A stretch of DNA of 20,234 nucleotides from DASPTB01 sp035623615 (GTDB lineage: Bacteria; Actinomycetota; UBA4738). The translations under genes and the position numbers were made by a program. Shown in pieces: positions 12,485 through 19,600 of this stretch. The stretch covers positions 1 to 20,234 of the forward strand of contig DASPTB010000071.1 of NCBI GenBank assembly GCA_035623615.1, written 5' to 3'. The notes beneath the pieces were generated by a model. That model made no database searches. It was given only the letters and a program-made list of their open reading frames with translations, and had not been told where the DNA came from. How positions within the stretch are numbered: the first letter of the stretch is position 1; every line of letters starts with the position of its first letter.

Positions 12485-13345
12485 TCAGGCTCGTCGGAGC
12501 GGCAGAGTCAGGCACGTCGGCCCTCCGTCTCCCTTGACGCTGATCTCGCTGCCGTCGTATGTGCGCACGTCGACGCCCGCGGCGCGCATCCTGCTCGCGG
12601 TCTCAGGGTTGCCGTCGAGGGCAAGGGCGACGCGCGGCGCGAGCGCCAGCACGTTCGGTCCCATCGTGTCGAATTCGTCGCCCGGAACCTCGACGATTCC
12701 GATCCCCCGCGCGTCGAGCTCCTCGGCGAGCCGCGACGGCAGCAGCGGAAGGTGCGCGACGACGAGGTCGGCGTCGAGCGGGCTGACGAGCGACATGAGG
12801 TGCAACACGTCGCTCGGCCCGCGCAGGTGCGGAAGGTCGAACGCCATGACGGTCACGCCCGGCAGCAGGCGCCGGAGCGCTTCGATCCCGGCGTCGTTCG
12901 TCCGGTAGCTGCGGCCGGCGAGGAGCGTTCGGGAGTCGAGCCACAAGAGGTCGCCACCCTCGGCGGTCGCGGGCTTGTCGAGGCGCCCGATAACGGGCAC
13001 CCCGGGGACGAGGTCGTTCCCGAGCGCGTCCGGCTCGCCCCGGCGACCGGGTTTCCCCGGGCGGAGCAGGATGGCCCCGCCGGGCGCGATGAGGACAGGG
13101 TCGCGGACGTAGACGGCGTCTGGGTTGGTCGCCACCGAGGGGTCGGTCGCGAGGAGGACCTCGGCACCTGCGCGCTCCAACTCGGCGCGGAAGGCGTCGT
13201 GCTGGGCCGTCTCCCGGGCCGTGTCGGGCTCGGCTCGCCAGCCGTAGTCGCGCCACGCTTCTGCCGCGGCGGGGTCGGGCCCGCGGACCAGTACGCGTTC
13301 CAGCCGCCCCGCAGGCACAAGCGCTTCGCCGAATCCGGACGTCAC
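12485..13345 (-). CDS. DDAH / arginine deiminase-like guanidine hydrolase
   Basis: A 286-residue protein of the amidinotransferase (pentein) fold. Key residues are D82 in YVRDPVL, the E-G-G-D block at 129-132 (AEGGDLLWLD), GRSYRTN at 144-150, His182 in DVLHLMS, and the C-terminal nucleophile Cys278 in GGPTCLTLPL. The complete Cys-His-Asp/Glu set argues for an active enzyme. The length (~285) and the GRSxRTN and C-terminal C-L-T-L-P-L pattern fit dimethylarginine dimethylaminohydrolase-like proteins, which release citrulline from methylated arginines. Arginine deiminase itself is longer (~400). The exact substrate is not proven. The start is GTG 13343-13345, eight bases after a TAGGGT -10 element; upstream reading would run into the divergent gene. 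Confidence 0.9.
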   Translation of the reverse strand: MTSGFGEALVPAGRLERVLVRGPDPAAAEAWRDYGWRAEPDTARETAQHDAFRAELERAGAEVLLATDPSVATNPDAVYVRDPVLIAPGGAILLRPGKPGRRGEPDALGNDLVPGVPVIGRLDKPATAEGGDLLWLDSRTLLAGRSYRTNDAGIEALRRLLPGVTVMAFDLPHLRGPSDVLHLMSLVSPLDADLVVAHLPLLPSRLAEELDARGIGIVEVPGDEFDTMGPNVLALAPRVALALDGNPETASRMRAAGVDVRTYDGSEISVKGDGGPTCLTLPLRRA

Positions 13346-13353
13346 GGCGCCCG

Positions 13354-13359
13354 ACCCTA
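13354..13359 (-). promoter_or_regulatory. -10 hexamer TAGGGT, predicted leaderless or near-leaderless start
   Basis: On the minus strand TAGGGT is followed by eight bases and then GTG 13345. It lies in the 63-base gap shared with the divergent lipoprotein gene. No good -35 is visible. Confidence 0.45.
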
Positions 13360-13408
13360 CACGACCCGCGTGGGGAACCGAGCACACACTGCCCCCGTCG
13401 AATTCGGC

Positions 13409-13807
13409 ATGGGAAGGACGACGCTGATCCTCGCCTTGGGCCTGCTCGCCGCCTGCAGACCGACCTTCTCGACCGCCGCGCCTCCCACCCTCGTCTGCGG
13501 GACGACTCTCGCCGGCTCGGTCGCAGGCTCCGTCGTGTTCGACATCGCGCGATACCCTTCGATCCCGACGGTGACGGCGGAAACGGTGGGCGACGTCCTC
13601 ATCGTCCGCGTGAGCGACGACTGCGCGCGGGGCAGCACGGTCGGGATCGTTCCGGTGACGGCCGCCCGGATCGTGAAGACCGCACCCGCTTCCGACGGGC
13701 TTCCAGAAGCAGTCGTCCTGAAGCCGGCGGTATCCGAGCCCGGCCGAGTCGTGGCGACGCAGGACGGACGCGTCGTCGGCGTCCTGAACTTCCGGATCAG
13801 CCCGTAA
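13409..13807 (+). CDS. Putative lipoprotein of unknown function
   Basis: A 132-residue protein. The N-terminus MGRTTLILALGLLAAC is a short lipoprotein signal peptide with lipobox L-A-A-C and lipidated Cys16. The mature part is a small Val-rich, probably all-beta domain with two further cysteines (LVCGTT and DDCARG) that may form a disulphide. I recognise no family. It is transcribed divergently from the DDAH-like gene across 63 bases and ends 57 bases before chrA; the sequence gives no functional link. ATG 13409 is chosen because the signal peptide begins there. The frame is open far upstream through the DDAH gene, but that is an antisense shadow. Confidence 0.75.
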   Translation: MGRTTLILALGLLAACRPTFSTAAPPTLVCGTTLAGSVAGSVVFDIARYPSIPTVTAETVGDVLIVRVSDDCARGSTVGIVPVTAARIVKTAPASDGLPEAVVLKPAVSEPGRVVATQDGRVVGVLNFRISP

Positions 13808-13852
13808 CTTCGGGGGCGGCCCGACGTCGCGTGCCGGGGAGGCCGCGCCCGG

Positions 13853-13858
13853 TAGGCT
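13853..13858 (+). promoter_or_regulatory. -10 hexamer TAGGCT, predicted leaderless start of chrA
   Basis: TAGGCT is followed by exactly six bases (gcgcgc) and ATG 13865, with no Shine-Dalgarno sequence in between. Confidence 0.5.
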
Positions 13859-13864
13859 GCGCGC

Positions 13865-15247
13865 ATGAGCCGGGACAAGGCGCCTTCGTCCGACCCGGGA
13901 CACGGCGTCTCGTTCCGTGAAGCCGCCCGATTCTGGACGAAACTCGGCTTCATCAACTTCGGCGGGCCGAGCGGACAGATCTCGATCATGCACGAGGAGA
14001 TCGTCGTCCGGCGCAAGTGGGTGTCGAACGGACGGTTCCTGCACGCGCTCAATTTCTGCATGCTCCTCCCGGGTCCCGAGGCGCAGCAGCTCGCGATCTA
14101 CATCGGATGGCTCCTGCACCGCGTGCGCGGAGGTTTGGTCGCGGGCATCACGTTCGTCCTGCCGAGTTTCTTCGTCCTGCTTGCGCTGTCGTGGATCTAC
14201 GCGGCCCACGGAGAAGTCACGTGGGTCAGTGCGATCTTCGCCGGCCTCGCCCCCGCCGTCATCGCGATCGTCGCGTCGGCCACCATCCGGCTCGCTCGGA
14301 CGGCGCTTCCCAACGCGGTCATGCGGGTCGTCGCCGTCCTCGCGTTCGTCTCGATCTTCGTCGTGCACGTTCCCTTCCCACTGATCGTCCTCGGGGCGGC
14401 GGCGATCGGGTACGTGGGCGGCGTCCGGCGCCGCGAACTGTTCGACGTCGGCGTCGCGAAGGAGCTCGAGAGCCAGGAGGCGACCGCCATTCGCGACGAC
14501 GCCCCTCGACCCGAGCACACGAGGCCGACGGCAGCGCGCAGCATCACGACGCTGGTGGCCGGCCTGGTCGTCTGGCTGGGCCCCATCGCCGTCGTGGCCG
14601 TGTGGCTCGGGCCCGACAGCACGGTCACGCAGATGGGGTGGTTCTTCAGCAAGGCCGCGCTCGTGACGTTCGGCGGTGCCTATGCCGTCCTGGCGTACGT
14701 CAACGTGGCGGCCGTCTCGACGTACGGCTGGCTTGAGGCCGGCCAGATGGTCGCGGGGCTCGGGCTCGCCGAGACGACGCCCGGGCCGTTGATCATGGTC
14801 CTCGAGTTCGTCGGCTTCGTCGGCGCGTACCAGCATCCGGGAAGCCTCGAGCCCCTGGCTGCCGGCACGCTCGGAGCGGTCGTCACCGTGTGGGCGACCT
14901 TCGCGCCGTGCTTCCTGTGGATCTTCCTCGGCGCTCCGTACATCGAGGGGCTCCGGGGAAACACGCGCCTCGGCGCCGCGCTCGCCACGGTGACGGCCGC
15001 CGTCGTCGGCGTCATCGCGAACCTCGCCGTCACGTTCGGGATCTCGACGCTGTTCACGCAGGTCCACACCGTGCACGTGCTGGGCGGCGAGATCCCCGTC
15101 CCCGTGTGGTCGAGCGTCGACGCGTTCGCCGTGGTCGTCGCCGCCGTCGCCTTCGTGGGACTGTGGCGATTCCGCTGGCCGATCGTGCCCGTCGTGTTGG
15201 CGAGCGGGACCGTCGGGCTCGTCGTGAAGGGCCTGCTGGGCTGGTGA
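13865..15247 (+). CDS. chrA: Chromate transporter, ChrA family (two-domain)
   Basis: A 460-residue membrane protein made of two homologous chromate_transp domains. The N-terminal domain has the hallmark GFINFGGPSGQISIMHEE (about 28-45) and PGPEAQQLA. The C-terminal domain repeats these as LVTFGGAYAVLAYV and ETTPGPLIMVLEFVGF. About ten to twelve transmembrane helices are visible, with a charged cytoplasmic linker (ESQEATAIRDDAPRPEH) between the halves. ChrA exports chromate, typically giving chromate resistance; some homologues have other anion roles. No chrB regulator or other metal-resistance gene is adjacent, so this looks like a housekeeping-type solitary chrA. The start is supported by the TAGGCT element six bases upstream. 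Confidence 0.94.
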   Translation: MSRDKAPSSDPGHGVSFREAARFWTKLGFINFGGPSGQISIMHEEIVVRRKWVSNGRFLHALNFCMLLPGPEAQQLAIYIGWLLHRVRGGLVAGITFVLPSFFVLLALSWIYAAHGEVTWVSAIFAGLAPAVIAIVASATIRLARTALPNAVMRVVAVLAFVSIFVVHVPFPLIVLGAAAIGYVGGVRRRELFDVGVAKELESQEATAIRDDAPRPEHTRPTAARSITTLVAGLVVWLGPIAVVAVWLGPDSTVTQMGWFFSKAALVTFGGAYAVLAYVNVAAVSTYGWLEAGQMVAGLGLAETTPGPLIMVLEFVGFVGAYQHPGSLEPLAAGTLGAVVTVWATFAPCFLWIFLGAPYIEGLRGNTRLGAALATVTAAVVGVIANLAVTFGISTLFTQVHTVHVLGGEIPVPVWSSVDAFAVVVAAVAFVGLWRFRWPIVPVVLASGTVGLVVKGLLGW

Positions 15248-15275
15248 CGCGGCGAGGCATGTCCGTGCCTCGGAC

Positions 15276-15281
15276 TACACT
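15276..15281 (+). promoter_or_regulatory. Possible -10 hexamer TACACT for the DUF664 gene
   Basis: TACACT lies nine bases before GTG 15291 and 28 bases after the chrA stop codon, predicting a leader of about two bases. No clear -35 or Shine-Dalgarno sequence is visible. Confidence 0.35.
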
Positions 15282-15290
15282 GCTGCCGCA

Positions 15291-15839
15291 GTGACGGAGC
15301 CGCACCCTCCATCCGAGCCCCCGAGGGCGGGCAACGAGACCGACACGCTGCTGGGTGAGTTGGAACGCGTGCGCGCGATCGTCGCGTGGAAGTGTGCAGG
15401 CGTGGATGCGGCCGGATCGCAGGCGACGCTCGCCCCGTCCACGCTCACCCTCGGAGGGCTGCTCAAACACCTGGCGCTCGTCGAAGACGAGTACTTCTCG
15501 CGCCGGCTGCTCGGAGAGGCGTTCGGCCCGCCGTGGGACGCGGTGGACTGGGACGCCGATCCCAACTGGGAATGGCGTACGGGTGCGGAGGATCCGCCAG
15601 AAGAGGTCATAGCGCTCTGGCGAGAAGCCACGGACAGGTCCCGCACCGCAGTCGAGAAAGCGCTCGCGACTGGCGGCGGCCTCGACCGGCCGGTGAAGTT
15701 CTCCCCATACGACGGCGAGCCGCCCACCCTGCGTCGCATCCTGATCGACATGATCGAGGAGTACGCACGCCACGCCGGCCACGCCGATCTCATCCGGGAA
15801 TCGGTGGACGGTCTGGTGGGCGAGAGCCCTCCCCACTGA
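15291..15839 (+). CDS. DUF664 / DinB-fold protein (mycothiol-dependent transferase-like)
   Basis: A 182-residue protein with the four-helix DinB fold. The family pattern is clear: LTLGGLLKHLALVEDEYFSRRL (His60), a central Trp-rich stretch (VDWDADPNWEWRTG), and LIDMIEEYARHAGHADLIRESVDG with His161 and His164. These three histidines match the metal-binding set of DinB/YfiT proteins. In Actinobacteria DUF664 members are related to mycothiol-dependent enzymes, but the reaction here cannot be named. The gene begins 44 bases after chrA and may be co-transcribed with it, or use the TACACT element. GTG 15291 is chosen because nothing upstream in frame is conserved. Confidence 0.9.
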   Translation: MTEPHPPSEPPRAGNETDTLLGELERVRAIVAWKCAGVDAAGSQATLAPSTLTLGGLLKHLALVEDEYFSRRLLGEAFGPPWDAVDWDADPNWEWRTGAEDPPEEVIALWREATDRSRTAVEKALATGGGLDRPVKFSPYDGEPPTLRRILIDMIEEYARHAGHADLIRESVDGLVGESPPH

Positions 15840-15915
15840 CGAGTCCCGGAACCTCGTCCGGCAGCGCCCGGTGTCGTTAGCCCGACGTCCCGGAGTCCAC
15901 GCAGGCGGAGCGTCG

Positions 15916-15989
15916 TGGGCGTGGTAGGACTCGAACCTACGACCTCATCCTTATCAGGGATGCGCTCTAACCGCCTGAGCTACACGCCC
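15916..15989 (-). tRNA. tRNA-Ile (anticodon GAT)
   Basis: A 74-base cloverleaf is complete on the minus strand: acceptor GGGCGTG pairs with CACGCCC, the D-arm reads GCTCAGGCGGTTAGAGC, the anticodon stem-loop CATCCCTGATAAGGATG has GAT at 15953-15955, and the T-arm reads GTAGGTTCGAGTCCTAC. The discriminator base is A. The 3' CCA is not encoded and must be added after transcription. Its place downstream of gyrA and the DUF3566 gene is the usual actinobacterial order. Confidence 0.97.
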
Positions 15990-16069
15990 CCACCTGACGG
16001 GTCAGCTTAGACGCTCGGACTCGCCGGGCGCACATGCGGCCCGGGGCGACTTCGCTCCCCGTTCCGCTC

Positions 16070-16498
16070 CTACTTCGGCTCCGCGAGCGTCACGCGGATG
16101 CCGCCGACGACGTCGGAGATCAGGTTGTACAGGACCGCGAGGCAGAGATTCACGAGCGACCACACGACGACGCTGCCGATGCCGGTGATGAACACCCGGA
16201 CGAAGATCCAGCCGCCGTTGATCACGTACGTCTTCTTGGCCCCGGTCACCTCCGTCACGAAGTTGGAGACCGAGGCGAGCGCGCCCATGCTGCCGAGGAC
16301 CCAGTAGCAGATCGCCAGCGCGAACAGGCCGACGATCATGACGCAGAAATAGAACAACAGCGAGACCTTCAGGACCGACCACGGGTCGAGGTGCCGGATG
16401 ACGACCTTGGCGCGGCGCGAGCTCGCCGCTCCCGGGGACGACATCAGGTCGGAGGACCGCGCCTCGCCCGGTGGACCTGCGGAAATGACGGTGCTCAT
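16070..16498 (-). CDS. DUF3566 domain membrane protein, downstream of gyrA
   Basis: A 142-residue protein. A disordered Ser/Ala-rich N-terminus (about 1-28) is followed by the DUF3566 domain: VVIRHLDPWSVLKVSLLFYF leads into a first transmembrane helix (about 43-68), an extracellular loop with a helix (GSMGALASVSNFVTEVTG), and a second helix (about 98-125) ending in LISDVVGGIRVTLAE. This domain is specific to Actinobacteria and is encoded between gyrA and tRNA-Ile in mycobacteria (Rv0007 type) and relatives; its function is unknown. The ATG at 16496-16498 follows GGAGAGG. It lies 162 bases after gyrA on the same strand and may be co-transcribed with it. Confidence 0.93.
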   Translation of the reverse strand: MSTVISAGPPGEARSSDLMSSPGAASSRRAKVVIRHLDPWSVLKVSLLFYFCVMIVGLFALAICYWVLGSMGALASVSNFVTEVTGAKKTYVINGGWIFVRVFITGIGSVVVWSLVNLCLAVLYNLISDVVGGIRVTLAEPK

Positions 16499-16635
16499 GC
16501 CTCTCCGGCCTCGGGTTCTCTCTCACGGAAACCGCGCCGCGGAGACACCGATCGAACCGCGCTCTCCGCTCCGGACCAGTTTATTACCACGTCGCGCGCC
16601 AGACGACCCGAATGCATACCGATCCAAGAGTCCCG

Positions 16636-16666
16636 GAGTGATCGCCCCGTTTCGGGGCGGTCACTC
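16636..16666 (-). terminator. Hairpin over the gyrA stop codon
   Basis: A 14-bp inverted repeat, GAGTGATCGCCCCG / CGGGGCGGTCACTC with a three-base loop, includes the TGA of gyrA at 16661-16663. There is one non-Watson-Crick position (C-A on the minus strand, a U-G wobble if read on the plus strand). No T-tract follows. It may be a partial terminator or mRNA-stabilising stem between gyrA and the DUF3566 gene. Confidence 0.45.
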
Positions 16667-19600
16667 CTCGGCCTGGGTGACCACGGGCGCCACGGCGGCC
16701 ACCGAGCGCCCCTTCTCGAGCCGCATCACGCGAACGCCCTGCGTGGCGCGTCCGGCCTTGCGCACCTGCGTGGCGGGCACCCGGATGACGACCCCGTCGT
16801 TCGCGATGACCAGGATGTCCTGGTCCTTGGTGATGGGGAACGCGCCGGCCAGCACACCGACCCGCTCCGTGAGCTGCGCGGTCCGCACGCCGAGCCCGCC
16901 ACGACCCTTGCGCGGGTATTCCTCGAAGTCGGTCCGCTTGCCGAACCCGTTGTTCGTCACCGTCAGCAGTCCGTCGCCGTGACCCGTGGAGACGAGCGCG
17001 ATCACCTCGTCCTTGGGCCGAAGCCGCATGCCGATGACGCCGGCGGTCGCCCGTCCCATCGGCCGCGCGCTCGCCTCACTGAACCGGATCGCCTGGCCCA
17101 GCTTCGACGCGAGGATGATGTCGTCGTTCCCGTCGGTGAGCAGCGTCCCGATGAGCTCGTCGCCCGGCTTCAGGTTGATCGCGGCCAGGCCGGTGCGCGG
17201 CGAGTCGTACTCGCCGAGCGACGTCTTCTTGATCATGCCCTTCCTCGTCGCGAAGACGAGGTACTTCGCCTCGGCGTAGTCCTTCAGGTCGATGATCGAC
17301 GCAATGTGCTCGTCGGGCCCGAAGCCCATGCCCGGGACGTTCGCGACGTACACGCCGCGGCCGGTACGCGACGCCTCCGGCACCTCGTGGACCTTGGTCC
17401 GGTACACCTTGCCCCGGTTGGTGAACACCAGCAGCCAGTGGTGGGTCGTCGTCGTGAAGACCTGAGAGATGATGTCGTCCTGCTTGAGGTTCGCGCCGAT
17501 CACGCCGCGTCCGCCGCGCCCCTGACTCCGGTAGGTCTCGACGGGAAGGCGCTTCACGTACCCCGCGCGCGTGATGGTCAGGATGACGTCGGTCTCCTGG
17601 ATGAGGTCCTCGACGTCGAACTCGCCGCCAGCGTCGTCGCGGATCTCGGTCCGGCGCTCGTCGCCGAACTTCTTCTTGATCTCCGCGAGCTCGTCCTTCA
17701 CGAGGGCGACGATCTTCTTGGGATCCTTCAGGAGCGCCTTCAGCCGGCGGATGGTCGCCAGGAGCTCCTTGTGCTCGGTCTCGAGCTCTTGCCGCGACAG
17801 CCGGGTGAGGCGCTTCAGCGGCATGTCCAGGATGTGGTTCGCCTGGATCTCGCTGAGCTTGAAGCGCGCCATCAACTTCGTGCGGGCCTGGTCGGTGTCG
17901 GCCGACCCGCGGATGATCTTGATGACCTCGTCGATGTTGCCGAGCGCGATCAGCAGGCCCTGGACGATGTGGTCGCGCTCCTCCGCCTTGCGCAGCTCGA
18001 ACTTGGTGCGCCGCGTGACGACGTCGACCTGGTGCGCGAGGTAGTGCTCGAGCACCTCTTTCAGGTTCAGCGTCCGCGGGACGCCGTCGACCAGGGCGAG
18101 CATGTTGACGCCGAAGGTCTCCTGCAGCTGCGTGTGCTTGTAGAGCTGGTTGAGGACGACGTGCGGGTTGGCGCCGCGGCGAAGGTCGACGACCAGGCGC
18201 ATGCCGCCGCGACCGCTCGACTCGTCCTTCAGGTTCGCGACGTCCTTGACCTTGCCGTCACGGTAGAGCTGGCCGATCTTCTCGGCCAGGCGGGCCTTGT
18301 TCACCATGTAGGGGAGCTCGGTGACGACGAGGCGGCCGCGTCCCTGCTGACCTTCCTCGATCGTGACCTTGGCGCGCATCCGGATGGACCCGCGCCCGGT
18401 CTCGTAGGCCTCCTTGATCCCCTCGCGGCCCATGATGAGGCCGGCGGTGGGAAAGTCAGGTCCCTTGACGATCTTCATGATCTTCTCGAGGGTGATCTTC
18501 GGGTCGTCGGCGAGCGCCGTGACCGCGTCGATGATCTCGACCAGGTTGTGCGGCGGGATGTTCGTCGCCATCCCGACGGCGATGCCGGACGAGCCGTTGA
18601 CCAACAGATTCGGGAACCGGGCGGGCAGCACCGCCGGCTCGTTCTCGTACCCGTCGAAGTTCGGGACGAGGTCCACCGTCTCGCGATCGATGTCGCGGAG
18701 CATCTCCATCGCGAGGCTCGCCAACCGCGCTTCCGTGTTATGACTGACGAACCCGTTCGTGACGAAGGAGTGGTCGGCGGAGTCGACCCGCAGGGAGTAG
18801 ACCGGCCGCTCACCCGCGTCCTCGATCGACCGGACCTCGGCGAAGTAGTACGTCCCGTCCACCAGCGGTTCGATGACCGCGCGAACCTCGTCGCTGGCGA
18901 TCCGCCCGAGGATCTCGTCCCCGCCCTGCTCCCACCGCTCGATCCGATCGACGTTGTGGCGACTCAGCCAGTCGCGGTCCGCCCATCGCCCGCCGGCATC
19001 GGCCCGGATGTAGTCGGCAACGTGTGGGACGTGGTCCGACGACATCGCCGAGCTTCTTTCCGGGACGACGGACAGCTCCTTTTCCAGCTTCTGCTGTTTC
19101 CGTCCGAGGAACCCGACGTTCCCGGCGAACAGTCGGGCGTCGCGGCGGTTGGTGACCACCACCTTCCATTCGCCCTTGTCGTAGCGGCAGAGGCGGGACA
19201 CCACACCGAACTCCAGCAGCAGCTGCTGCACCTCGCGAGCCAGCCGTTCGCTGTACGTGGAGTGGGTGATCTGAATCGAGCCGCGAGGCAAGAGCGACGA
19301 CGATCCATCACCTTCGTACAGCGCCTGCAGGAATTGCCGCTTGAACGCGGCGCTCGCGCCCCACACGAACGCCGGCACCCTTTTGTCCGCACTGCGAAGG
19401 CCGCAAAACTCCGACAGTGGGCCGGAGCGGAAGGACCCGAGGTCGTGCACGTCCAGCTCGTGGAGCATGCTTCCTGAACGGATGATCCGCGAGTACGCGT
19501 ACCGCGGGCCGCCGACCACACGGTCGTATGCCTTCAGCGTGCGGTCGAAGTAGTCCGGGTCGGTGTTGTTGAAGCCGGCCCGCGTGTCGGAAGCCCATCC

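Noticed and set aside
13346..15076. Long upstream extension of the DDAH-like frame on the minus strand
   Set aside because: It runs antisense to chrA and the lipoprotein gene, with charged low-complexity content. The domain begins at GTG 13345.
16034..19477. A 1147-codon open frame on the plus strand, antisense to gyrA
   Set aside because: It lies entirely opposite gyrA and the DUF3566 gene. GC-rich third positions remove stop codons in this antisense frame. The translation is rich in Arg, Asp, His and Val with no domain.
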